7,299 nucleotides of DNA from an uncultured Bacillaceae bacterium (GCA_937967685.1 CALBTX010000015.1:1-7299); one strand, 5' to 3'. Positions 1 to 6,457 are shown, numbered from the stretch's first letter. Made by a program: numbers and translations. Notes: generated from the sequence alone by a model not told the origin.

Positions 1-9
1 ATCCCGACT

Positions 10-88
10 ATAACAGCACGCAAGACTATAACCGGATAACTGCACGTTAAACCGGATAATTGCACGTTACGACGATGACTGCACATCA
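10..88. repeat. Short tandem repeats spanning the menH stop
   Basis: The two 20-base units at 31-50 and 51-70 read ACCGGATAAYTGCACGTTAM and differ at only two positions. The core ATAAYWGCACG occurs at 10-20, 36-46 and 56-66, and a weaker relative (ATGACTGCAC, 75-84) lies inside menH. GACTATAAC is repeated at 6-14 and 24-32. The menH stop (67-69) falls in the second full unit, so the array covers the last menH codons and the gap toward the next gene. It may continue left of the window. Confidence 0.75.
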
Positions 89-900
89 CGATCACTGCTT
101 CGCACATAACGTATGACTTTGCCGGCAAAAACCTCGGGCGCTTCGATATGTATGCAGTGCCCCACACCCGGAATCAAACACAATTTTGAACAGGGAAGGC
201 ACTCATACATCTCTGCGGCAATCCGGCAAAATTTGCCATCCAGTTCACCGGCCATGATCAACGTCGGGATGTTCAGTTTCTCTATATGCTTCCACAACGA
301 CGGCTGGATACCCGTACCCATGCCACGCAAACTGCCCGTCAAACCCGTCACCGAATTTCGCAGACGTTGCTCGCGCAACGCCTGTCTGACATCATCAGGC
401 AGACGTTTTTGAGTGGCAAACAATGGGATGTTTTCCCAGTAACGGATGAAAGCTCGAAGGCCTTCCCGTTCAATTTTTCGGGCCAGCGCCTCGTCCCTGG
501 CCGACCGTTGCCGGCGCTCCTCGCTTGTCCTTAACCCAGGAGAAGCGCTTTCCAATACAAGTGTGCGAACCCTTTCAGGGTGATCAACGGCCAGTCTCAG
601 GGCTAATCTGCCGCCCATCGAATAACCTAAAACATGAGCGTTTGCGATGCCCAGCTTGTCCAACACCGCAACAATATCGTTGGCCGCATGCTCCACGGAA
701 TATCGTTGGGGATCGCGCGGAGCATCGGACCGGCCGTGACCGATGATATCCACTAAGACCAGGCGTAATCTTTCCTGCCAAACCGGAAGAAACGGTCTCC
801 AGTTTTCCATGCTTCCCGTAAAGCCGTGCAGTAAAAGCAATGGAGCGCCCTCACCCATCGTCTCCACATTTAAAGCAATACCGTTCACCATTAAACGCAT
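67..900 (-). CDS. menH: MenH, 2-succinyl-6-hydroxy-2,4-cyclohexadiene-1-carboxylate (SHCHC) synthase
   Basis: This is an alpha/beta-hydrolase-fold protein of 277 residues. MenH removes pyruvate from the MenD product SEPHCHC to give SHCHC, a cytoplasmic step of menaquinone synthesis. The sequence shows an oxyanion-loop LLLLHGFTGS (21-30), the nucleophile elbow LGYSMGG with Ser94, a likely acid Asp221 in GELDG and His248 in GVGHCIHIE. Arg124 fits the conserved substrate-binding arginine of the family. Length is normal for Bacillus-type MenH. The frame also opens at a GTG at 909, but that codon overlaps the Shine-Dalgarno sequence AAGGTG. The ATG at 900 has an 8-base spacer and overlaps the menD stop by one base (TAATG), so I chose it. 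The hydrophilic C-terminal tail (about SSDRDVQSSS) is encoded in decaying short repeats. The operon position directly after menF-menD supports MenH over a generic hydrolase. Confidence 0.95.
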   Translation of the reverse strand: MRLMVNGIALNVETMGEGAPLLLLHGFTGSMENWRPFLPVWQERLRLVLVDIIGHGRSDAPRDPQRYSVEHAANDIVAVLDKLGIANAHVLGYSMGGRLALRLAVDHPERVRTLVLESASPGLRTSEERRQRSARDEALARKIEREGLRAFIRYWENIPLFATQKRLPDDVRQALREQRLRNSVTGLTGSLRGMGTGIQPSLWKHIEKLNIPTLIMAGELDGKFCRIAAEMYECLPCSKLCLIPGVGHCIHIEAPEVFAGKVIRYVRSSDRDVQSSS

Positions 901-2753
901 TAATCCCACACCTTATTCAAAAGGGGTTGCAGCGCTTTGGAGACAGACTGAAACAGGACGCGGTGCAAGCGTACATTATCCCGGCGGTCAGCCGGCACTT
1001 CAACGACGGACAAACCTTTTCCGACCATCCCATGTTGTACTGCCTGACGGAAAGCGGCCCATGATTTCACTCTGGTAAAGGAACCGCCGTACATTTCAAC
1101 GACCGAGCGATAATCCAGCCCAAGCGGTGTGCCGAACAGTTCTTCAAAGTGAGCACCGTGCTCTGCCTGAGGCAGGAAGGAAAAAATACCGCCGCCATCG
1201 TTGTTGATCACGATAATGGTCGCATTGATTTCATGCAATTTGGCCGCCAACAAGCCGTTTAAATCATGATAAAACGAAAGATCGCCGAGCACAAGAACAA
1301 GAGGTCCTTCGCCCGCTGCTCCGGCTCCCAAAGCGCTGGATACGACGCCGTCAATTCCGTTGGCTCCCCGGTTGGCCAACACCCGGATTCGGCGGACATT
1401 GTTACGGAAAAACGTGTCTAGATCCCGAACCGGCATGCTGTTGCCGACAAACAAGGTCGTCCCGTCCGGCAGCCATTCGGCTAACTCCATAAATACCCGA
1501 CCTTCAAACAAGGCGGGTGAATCATCGTTTTCTACTTGCGTTTGCCGTGAATCCGGTTTGAGAACGCTTGTCGCAGACTTTCGACTTTCGTCCATCTGCC
1601 CGGCACAGATCGTTTCTTGTGTTTTTAAATTCATTGCTTGCCAAGCTTTGCCCCAGCTCGTGGCGTTCCGTTTGACTGTCTTTCGGGTGGCAGTCCGAAC
1701 GCTTTTCACGCATTCGTGACAAAAGCGAACCGGATCGGCATAGACCATGTCGGCGGCCAGTAACGTCGGTTCCATCCATCCTCCGTCTCCGTCAATAATA
1801 ATCTGCCGGCAGGAAGGATGGTGCTGAATATAGCGCAGCAAAGCTTTGGAGACAGGCATGGCCCCAAACCTGATCAGCACATCCGGTTCAAACTTTTTGG
1901 CCACATGCTCGTCTCTCAAAAAAGCGTCGTAAGCATCCAGCACCCATGTATGATCGTGAGAGCCGCTTCGCAATTGGGAAAGCGGATCAGCTAAAATGGG
2001 GAATTGCAGCGCTTCAGCCAGTTGAACGACGGCCGGGGGAAAAGCAGGATCATCCTGCGGACCGCAAACGATAAGGCCTTTCTCCGTATCGGACAAATAT
2101 TGAACCAGCTGATCCATCTCGGACTGAGGCAGCTTGCGCTCTCCCGGGGACACATGTACATAACTTTGTTCGGACTCCCTTCCTCCCTTCCAAAGGGGAG
2201 GATCGGGGATTTGGGGAACTAAAGGTTCCCGAAAAGGGAAGTTCAGATGAACGGGACCGCTTGGACCGGTCAAAGCGGTCGCTGCCGCCCTCCCGGCGAT
2301 CGTCCGCACATACCGCAACATATGCTCTGTTTGTTCGGCAAGAGGCATCTCCACAAACCATTTCACATGTTTGCCGTACAAGTTAATCTGGTCAATGGCC
2401 TGCGGAGCCCCGACATCCCGTAATTCGTGGGGACGGTCGGCTGTGAGCACCAGCAAAGGAACACGTGCATAATAAGCTTCGACAATGGCAGGCAAATAGT
2501 TCGCCGCAGCCGTTCCCGACGTACACAAAAGAGCAACCGGCTTGCGCATGCGCTTGGCCATACCCAAGGCAAAAAAACCGGCCGAACGTTCGTCAACATG
2601 CAGCCAAACCTGCATCTGGCTGTGCTCGCTTAAGATGAGTGCCAAAGGGGTCGAGCGTGATCCCGGACTAACGACCGCATGGTGAACACCAACACGGGTG
2701 AGTTCGTCCACAAATGCGCCGATGAAAGAGAAGGAGGCCGCTTCCACACTCAT
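900..2753 (-). CDS. menD: MenD, SEPHCHC synthase (thiamine diphosphate enzyme)
   Basis: MenD joins 2-oxoglutarate (with loss of CO2) to isochorismate, giving SEPHCHC, the first committed menaquinone intermediate. The 617-residue protein has the three domains of a thiamine diphosphate enzyme. The N-terminal part has SPGSRSTPLAL (29-39), the cofactor-activating Glu55 in HVDERSAGF, CTSGTAAANYLPAI (77-90) and TADRPHELRD (104-113). The C-terminal cofactor and metal site is GDLSFYHDLNG (490-500) with NNDGGGIF (517-524); NSMPVRDLD (438-446) and ANRGANGIDG (460-469) are also typical. It is about 35 residues longer than the roughly 580 residues I recall for Bacillus MenD. Most of the excess seems to be a hydrophilic stretch around residues 384-414, before the C-terminal domain. 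The ATG start overlaps the menF stop (ATGA) and is preceded by GGGAGGG. All key motifs are intact, so the protein is probably active. Confidence 0.97.
   Translation of the reverse strand: MSVEAASFSFIGAFVDELTRVGVHHAVVSPGSRSTPLALILSEHSQMQVWLHVDERSAGFFALGMAKRMRKPVALLCTSGTAAANYLPAIVEAYYARVPLLVLTADRPHELRDVGAPQAIDQINLYGKHVKWFVEMPLAEQTEHMLRYVRTIAGRAAATALTGPSGPVHLNFPFREPLVPQIPDPPLWKGGRESEQSYVHVSPGERKLPQSEMDQLVQYLSDTEKGLIVCGPQDDPAFPPAVVQLAEALQFPILADPLSQLRSGSHDHTWVLDAYDAFLRDEHVAKKFEPDVLIRFGAMPVSKALLRYIQHHPSCRQIIIDGDGGWMEPTLLAADMVYADPVRFCHECVKSVRTATRKTVKRNATSWGKAWQAMNLKTQETICAGQMDESRKSATSVLKPDSRQTQVENDDSPALFEGRVFMELAEWLPDGTTLFVGNSMPVRDLDTFFRNNVRRIRVLANRGANGIDGVVSSALGAGAAGEGPLVLVLGDLSFYHDLNGLLAAKLHEINATIIVINNDGGGIFSFLPQAEHGAHFEELFGTPLGLDYRSVVEMYGGSFTRVKSWAAFRQAVQHGMVGKGLSVVEVPADRRDNVRLHRVLFQSVSKALQPLLNKVWD
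909..914 (-). promoter_or_regulatory. menH ribosome binding site inside the menD 3' end
   Basis: Minus-strand AAGGTG lies eight bases before ATG 900. The site itself contains the first base of the alternative GTG start at 909, which argues against that longer start. Confidence 0.6.
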
Positions 2754-4153
2754 GAGCGCAACCCTCCCAGAGCCGACAGCATCGGTTGCAATTTCATGCG
2801 CGTTTCCTCGAATTCACTCATTGGATCGGAATCAGCGACAATGCCGCACCCCGCAAAAAGAACGGCTTCTGAATTTTTCAACAGCCCGGAACGGATGGCC
2901 ACGGCAAATTCGCCATCTCCCCGATCATTGATCCACCCTATCGGCGCCGCATACTTTCCTCGATCGAATCGTTCCGTTTGACGAATGCGTTCCAGGGCCG
3001 TTTGGCGGGGATAGCCTCCCAAAGCCGGCGTGGGCGACAGCTTTTCAACGACGGTCAACAACGAAGTGTTCTGACTGGTCCAGCCCCGAACAGGGGTATA
3101 TAAATGTTGTATGTCTTTCGTTTTGTACAATTCAGGTTGCGTTGGGGCATAGACCAATTCGCAAGCTTCAGTCATCGCTTCCTTGATCATATGCACGACC
3201 ACTTCATGCTCAAGCCGGTTTTTCTCATCCTGCAGCAGCTGCATGCCCAAGTGATCATCTTCTTCAGCCGTCTCGCCCCTGCGGATAGAACCTGCTATGC
3301 ATGAGGACAACAACGTATTCCCTTGTTTTTTGACCAGCCGTTCCGGAGAGGCTCCCAAAAAACAATGTTCGCCGCTTTCCACGGCAAAAATGTAGCTGTC
3401 CAATTGTTCATCTCTCAGGCGGTTCAACACTTGTTCCGGAGCGATGTTTGCCGACAATTGCAGATGAACTTCCCGTGCCAGAACGACTTTCTCCAACGCT
3501 CCGTTGCGAATGTCATTGGCGACCTTTTTGACGGCGTCCAGCCATTGATGCACATTTTTTTCCTCCAGATCGAAGAAAACGGGTTCCTTGGGCATGTCCA
3601 CCGCTGATTCACAGCTCAGCAGTTGATCTTGTTCCGCTCCAATCCGCTTCAGTTCATCATACAGATCATGATCCGGTTGTATAACCGAATTTGTCGTTAA
3701 CCACGTCTCCTTGCCTTTGACCGTCAACATATATTTAGGCAAGACCATCTTCGTATCCGGAAAAGCGGACCATAACCGCGTCCTCTGCTGCAGGGGATCA
3801 AAAGAAAACCCCCCCAGTAAAACAGGCCCGGTTTCAGGCATGCTCGGCTGAGGGTCCACAATGTTCCTTTCCAACAGACTTTGCCAAGCCTGTTCGGTTT
3901 CTGAGTAAAAATTTCCCTGTTCCCGTTCAAACGCATACGCAGTACCCAGACCAACCAATACCAGATCCTGCCCGGGAACGGACCAGTAGATCCGTTCTCC
4001 TCCAAAAAGTCGAGCTCCGGCCGCAAAAAATGAAAGGGGATCTCGATAGGTTACACGTGTCAGCTGGCTGACAAGCACTGATTGCGAGGTTTTGCGGGTT
4101 TGTTCACAACCTTGCGCAAACAGTTCCTGCAATTCCTCCTGTTGACTTATCAC
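2750..4153 (-). CDS. menF: MenF, menaquinone-specific isochorismate synthase
   Basis: MenF isomerises chorismate to isochorismate and draws shikimate-pathway flux into menaquinone. The 467-residue protein has a divergent N-terminal half and a C-terminal chorismate-binding domain. Visible motifs are EKVVLAR with Lys222 (expected general base), GASPERLV with Glu271 (expected general acid), CIAGSIRRGE (285-294), DEKNRLEHE with Glu315 and EFEETRMKL with Glu450 (likely Mg2+ ligands), LSPTPALGGYPR (372-383), GWINDRGDGEFAVAIRSGLL (406-425) and AGCGIVADSDP (434-444). Siderophore isochorismate synthases (EntC/DhbC) share these motifs, but adjacent menD and menH settle the role. The start is a GTG with AGGGGG eight bases upstream. 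As first gene of the operon it follows a sigma-A-like promoter, and its TGA stop is coupled to menD. Confidence 0.97.
   Translation of the reverse strand: MISQQEELQELFAQGCEQTRKTSQSVLVSQLTRVTYRDPLSFFAAGARLFGGERIYWSVPGQDLVLVGLGTAYAFEREQGNFYSETEQAWQSLLERNIVDPQPSMPETGPVLLGGFSFDPLQQRTRLWSAFPDTKMVLPKYMLTVKGKETWLTTNSVIQPDHDLYDELKRIGAEQDQLLSCESAVDMPKEPVFFDLEEKNVHQWLDAVKKVANDIRNGALEKVVLAREVHLQLSANIAPEQVLNRLRDEQLDSYIFAVESGEHCFLGASPERLVKKQGNTLLSSCIAGSIRRGETAEEDDHLGMQLLQDEKNRLEHEVVVHMIKEAMTEACELVYAPTQPELYKTKDIQHLYTPVRGWTSQNTSLLTVVEKLSPTPALGGYPRQTALERIRQTERFDRGKYAAPIGWINDRGDGEFAVAIRSGLLKNSEAVLFAGCGIVADSDPMSEFEETRMKLQPMLSALGGLRS
2762..2768 (-). promoter_or_regulatory. menD ribosome binding site inside the menF 3' end
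   Basis: Minus-strand GGGAGGG lies eight bases before the menD ATG and is embedded in the last menF codons. Together with the ATGA overlap this points to translational coupling of menF and menD. Confidence 0.7.
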
Positions 4154-4161
4154 CGTATTTT

Positions 4162-4167
4162 CCCCCT
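4162..4167 (-). promoter_or_regulatory. menF ribosome binding site supporting a GTG start
   Basis: Minus-strand AGGGGG lies eight bases before GTG 4153. No in-frame ATG with a comparable site lies near, so the rare start codon is credible. Confidence 0.7.
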
Positions 4168-4208
4168 ATGAACGCTACTTACTTAAATAACAGTGGTATG
4201 CTCCATTA

Positions 4209-4238
4209 AAGATACACTTGAAAGAAGGAAAATGTCAA
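4209..4238 (-). promoter_or_regulatory. Predicted sigma-A-type promoter for the menF-menD-menH operon
   Basis: Read on the minus strand, TTGACA (4238-4233) is followed after 18 bases by TATCTT (4214-4209), a 4-of-6 match to the -10 consensus. The start would fall near 4202, leaving a leader of about 50 bases before the menF GTG. No other promoter is apparent between menF and menH, so all three genes are probably read from here. Confidence 0.5.
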
Positions 4239-4279
4239 CAATTTGTCAAATGGCACAGCACGTCTGTTGACACTTGACA
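4233..4279. promoter_or_regulatory. Mirrored TTGACA boxes and palindrome between menF and menA, candidate shared operator
   Basis: TGTCAACA (4233-4240) and TGTTGACA (4265-4272) form a perfect 8-base inverted repeat around a 24-base centre. A second TGTCAA (4244-4249) and a second TTGACA (4274-4279) give four copies, two per strand. ATTTGTCAAAT (4241-4251) is an 11-base palindrome lying between the two -35 boxes. Two of the copies are simply -35 boxes. The other two have no good -10, which leaves room for an operator role, but no regulator can be named. Confidence 0.35.
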
Positions 4280-4295
4280 CACGTTCTCATAGACT
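4267..4295 (+). promoter_or_regulatory. Predicted sigma-A-type promoter for menA
   Basis: A perfect -35 box TTGACA (4267-4272) is followed after 17 bases by TAGACT (4290-4295), which matches 4 of 6 bases of TATAAT. Transcription would start near 4302 and give a leader of about 37 bases to ATG 4339. That initiation point also argues that the upstream GTG at 4318 is not the main start. A second TTGACA at 4274-4279 lacks a good -10 partner. Confidence 0.6.
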
Positions 4296-4326
4296 TAACG
4301 ATGAGTGATAGATTACCGTGAAATCG

Positions 4327-4332
4327 AAGGGG
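4327..4332 (+). promoter_or_regulatory. menA ribosome binding site that decides the start
   Basis: AAGGGG lies six bases before ATG 4339. It falls inside the reading frame opened by GTG 4318, so the shorter protein is favoured. Confidence 0.65.
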
Positions 4333-4338
4333 AAAAAG

Positions 4339-5292
4339 ATGAACGGACGATTGAAAGTGCCTGAACAGCAAACGACATCGATGAAACAACCGACTAACCA
4401 TACCAACTGGCAGATCTGGTGGCAACTGTTGCGTCCGGTAACTTTAACCGCATCGATCATTCCGGTCATGATCGGTACAGCACTCGCTGCCCATTCCGGA
4501 CCGGTGAACATGGGGCTTTTTATGGCCATGTTAACCGCATCCGTTCTCATTCAAGCCGCCACGAACATGTTTAACGAATACTACGATTTCAAACGCGGTC
4601 TGGATACGGAAGATTCGGTCGGCATCGGAGGAACGATCGTCAGATACGGCGTGGCACCCCGGGTTGTTCTCACGTTAGGCATTATTTTCTATGCCATTGC
4701 GGTCCTTTTGGGTGTGTACATCTGCGTCAACAGCAGTTGGTGGATCGCGGTGATCGGTTCCATATGCATGCTGGCAGGCTATCTTTATACCGGAGGCCCT
4801 TATCCGATAGCCTATACACCCTTTGGGGAGCTGGCCGCCGGGTTTTTCATGGGAATCGGCATTATTTTGCTCACTTTTTACATTCAAAGCGGCGAAGTCA
4901 CCCTGGAAAGCCTGCTGATTTCCATTCCCATCGCCATCCTTATCGGGGCCATTCTGATGGCCAACAACATTCGTGACTTGGACGGAGACGAAGAACGCGG
5001 CCGGCAGACACTGGCCATTCTATTGGGACGCCAACGGGCCATTTACTTTTTGTCCGGCATGTTCGCCAGCGCCTACTTATGGACCATTGGCTTGGTCATT
5101 TTCGCCGGCTGCACACCTTGGCTGCTCCTGGTCATCTTCAGTGTGCCCAAGTCAGTCCAAGCCGTCAAACGTTTCCAGGGGCAAACAGAACCGATCAAAA
5201 TGATGCCGGCCATGAAAGCAACCGCCGGATTGAACACACTGTTCGGTGTTTTATTCAGCATCGGTTTGTTGGTCCACTACTGGCTGCCTTGA
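4339..5292 (+). CDS. menA: MenA, 1,4-dihydroxy-2-naphthoate polyprenyltransferase
   Basis: MenA is a membrane prenyltransferase of the UbiA family. It attaches the polyprenyl chain to 1,4-dihydroxy-2-naphthoate to form demethylmenaquinone. The 317-residue protein has a short polar N-terminus and about eight to nine hydrophobic segments, starting near residue 35. The two Asp-rich Mg-diphosphate motifs face the usual loops: NMFNEYYDFKRGLD (76-89, with Asn79 and Asp83) and NNIRDLDGDEERGRQT (209-224, with Asp213 and Asp217). The frame also opens at GTG 4318. However, AAGGGG at 4327-4332 sits six bases before ATG 4339 and would be inside the coding region of the longer form, so ATG 4339 is preferred. 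The length matches Bacillus MenA. It is divergent from menFDH, with a promoter in the shared gap, and converges on the following dehydrogenase gene. Confidence 0.96.
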   Translation: MNGRLKVPEQQTTSMKQPTNHTNWQIWWQLLRPVTLTASIIPVMIGTALAAHSGPVNMGLFMAMLTASVLIQAATNMFNEYYDFKRGLDTEDSVGIGGTIVRYGVAPRVVLTLGIIFYAIAVLLGVYICVNSSWWIAVIGSICMLAGYLYTGGPYPIAYTPFGELAAGFFMGIGIILLTFYIQSGEVTLESLLISIPIAILIGAILMANNIRDLDGDEERGRQTLAILLGRQRAIYFLSGMFASAYLWTIGLVIFAGCTPWLLLVIFSVPKSVQAVKRFQGQTEPIKMMPAMKATAGLNTLFGVLFSIGLLVHYWLP

Positions 5293-5304
5293 CCGGATAT
5301 GGGC

Positions 5305-6192
5305 TTATTTTTTTATTTCCATGCCGGCCCATTCTTCATAACATTTGACCACCGCACACATATCCTCCTCCGAAAAACCTTTGGACATGCTCATGTGCAA
5401 CATTTGGCGGACGAGGGACAAAACCGGAAGAGGAACGCCCAAATCCTGTGCTAAATCTAGAGCCAGTCCAAGGTCTTTATGCATGAGAGCGGTTTTGAAA
5501 TGGGGATGAAAATCCCGGTTGATCATTTTCGGAGCTTTCGCATCCATCATGCCGCTCCTTGCCCCGCCTCCGCTGACCACTTTGACAAACATTTCCGGAT
5601 CAATTCCGGCTTTGGAGGCCATGACCATCGCTTCCGCCAAAGAAAGCAGATTAATCGCCGCCATCGTGTTGTTCGCCAACTTCGTGTAGGCCCCCGATCC
5701 GCTTTCTCCCATATAATAAGCTTCTTTTCCCATCACTTTGAATAAAGGTTTGCAGCGTTCATAGACTTCCTTTTTACCCCCGACCATAAAGGTCAATACA
5801 CCTTCAATCGCCTGCGGCTCGCTGCCTGTCACCGGGCAATCGAGAAAGTCAACGCCGATATCGGCCAGCTTCTGCGCCAACTCTTTGACGATGGTCGGTG
5901 AAACGGTGCTGCTGTCAAGCATGATCAATCCCGGGGAAGCTGCTTCAACAATACCCTTGTCTCCGAGAACGACTTCTTCCAGCGCCGAATCATTGCTGAG
6001 CATCGTAATGACGACTTCACTATGGCGGGCAACCTCCGCCGGTGACGAAACCGCCTGCGCACCTTCCTTTATTAGCGGGTCCGCTTTACGTCTCGTTCGG
6101 TTGAAGACCGTTAATTCATAACCGGCAGATAGCAAATGTTTGGCCATCGGCAATCCCATGGTTCCCAGGCCAATAAAACCCAGCTTCTTCAT
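5305..6192 (-). CDS. NAD(P)-dependent beta-hydroxyacid dehydrogenase, 3-hydroxyisobutyrate dehydrogenase family
   Basis: This 295-residue protein belongs to the beta-hydroxyacid dehydrogenase family, which includes 3-hydroxyisobutyrate dehydrogenase, tartronate semialdehyde reductase and glyoxylate/succinic semialdehyde reductases. These use NAD(P) to interconvert short beta-hydroxyacids and semialdehydes. The Rossmann motif is GFIGLGTMGLPMAKHL (5-20). The substrate loop is DCPVTGSEP (118-126), where many relatives read D-x-P-V-S-G-G. The catalytic lysine is Lys171 in GSGAYTKLANN, and HKDLGLALDLA (238-248) is the usual C-terminal helix motif. NRT at 31-33 after the second beta strand leaves NAD versus NADP open; a basic residue soon after (Arg34, Arg35) slightly favours NADP. 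The frame extends to a TTG at 6201, but that codon abuts AGGAGG at 6202-6207. ATG 6192 has a 9-base spacer and is the likely start. The true substrate cannot be told from sequence, and no neighbour suggests a pathway. Confidence 0.9.
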   Translation of the reverse strand: MKKLGFIGLGTMGLPMAKHLLSAGYELTVFNRTRRKADPLIKEGAQAVSSPAEVARHSEVVITMLSNDSALEEVVLGDKGIVEAASPGLIMLDSSTVSPTIVKELAQKLADIGVDFLDCPVTGSEPQAIEGVLTFMVGGKKEVYERCKPLFKVMGKEAYYMGESGSGAYTKLANNTMAAINLLSLAEAMVMASKAGIDPEMFVKVVSGGGARSGMMDAKAPKMINRDFHPHFKTALMHKDLGLALDLAQDLGVPLPVLSLVRQMLHMSMSKGFSEEDMCAVVKCYEEWAGMEIKK

Positions 6193-6201
6193 GATACGCA
6201 A

Positions 6202-6207
6202 CCTCCT
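6202..6207 (-). promoter_or_regulatory. Ribosome binding site of the hydroxyacid dehydrogenase gene
   Basis: A perfect minus-strand AGGAGG lies nine bases before ATG 6192. It directly abuts the in-frame TTG at 6201, which is therefore unlikely to be used. Confidence 0.8.
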
Positions 6208-6211
6208 CTTG

Positions 6212-6253
6212 ATTTACATCTCCTTATTTACATTCCTTTATGTACATCGCGGT
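6212..6253. repeat. Three 14-base-period repeats in the dehydrogenase leader
   Basis: ATTTACAT at 6212 and 6226 and ATGTACAT at 6240 recur at exactly 14-base spacing, each followed by a pyrimidine-rich stretch. In the minus-strand transcript the repeats place purine-rich AAGGA/AAGGAG motifs and two ATGTAA (start-stop) hexamers just upstream of the true AGGAGG. The third unit is more diverged than the first two. Confidence 0.65.
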
Positions 6254-6315
6254 TCTCTGCATCTTACACGATGATTGTTCTCCATCATCTAATTCCACAA
6301 AGATGATATATAATC

Positions 6316-6371
6316 CTGCTTAAGTTTATATCATCTTGCTTAACTGCTTAAGTTTATATCGTCCTGCTTAA
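6316..6371. repeat. 28-base tandem duplication with CTTAAG-type cores
   Basis: Units 6316-6343 and 6344-6371 are adjacent and match at 26 of 28 positions. Each begins with the identical CTGCTTAAGTTTATATC. TGCTTAA occurs four times (6317, 6337, 6345, 6365). On the minus strand each unit carries one TATAAA, which resembles a -10 box facing the dehydrogenase gene. Confidence 0.8.
6325..6333 (-). promoter_or_regulatory. Possible extended -10 element for the dehydrogenase gene
   Basis: Minus-strand TGATATAAA fits an extended -10 (TGn plus TATAAA). No good -35 lies at the expected distance. A start here would give a leader of about 125 bases containing the 14-base-period repeats. The second 28-base repeat carries TATAAA without the TGn. 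Confidence 0.35.
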
Positions 6372-6374
6372 GTG

Positions 6375-6411
6375 GAGAAAAAGTGCTCCCATGTTTTAAG
6401 CACCGGTTCTC
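6375..6411. repeat. Two-part dyad symmetry, candidate operator or hairpin
   Basis: GAGAA (6375-6379), three bases, GTGCT (6383-6387), an 11-base centre, AGCAC (6399-6403), three bases, TTCTC (6407-6411). Both arm pairs are perfect and the inner spacing is symmetric. There is no T-run after it, so it is not a terminator. Confidence 0.45.
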
Positions 6412-6451
6412 TATGAAACTAGCGAATGCAAATATTTCAAAAACAAAAATG

Positions 6452-6457
6452 TATAAA
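6452..6457 (+). promoter_or_regulatory. Possible -10 box for the LysM hydrolase gene
   Basis: TATAAA lies about 87 bases before the ATG. No convincing -35 box stands 16-18 bases upstream. I looked for sporulation sigma-factor patterns (sigma-E, -G and -K types) and found none that fit well. A start here would put both the anti-Shine-Dalgarno segment and the palindrome in the leader. Confidence 0.25.

Noticed and set aside
1522..1779. Open frames on both strands over the hydrophilic MenD stretch
   Set aside because: They have no ribosome sites and no recognisable domain, and they overlap an intact menD throughout.
4232..4270. A 12-codon plus-strand frame (ATG 4232) preceded by AAGG in the menF-menA gap
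   Set aside because: The spacer is only about three bases, no promoter precedes it, and it lies over the promoter boxes of both flanking genes.
4287..4550. Minus-strand frame of 87 codons antisense to the menA start
   Set aside because: It runs over the menA promoter and coding sequence, shows no family motif, and reads like an antisense shadow of a hydrophobic protein.
6189..6371. CRISPR-like array in the repeat-rich gap
   Set aside because: Units are adjacent or overlapping with no unique spacers, only two to three copies exist, and no cas gene is present.
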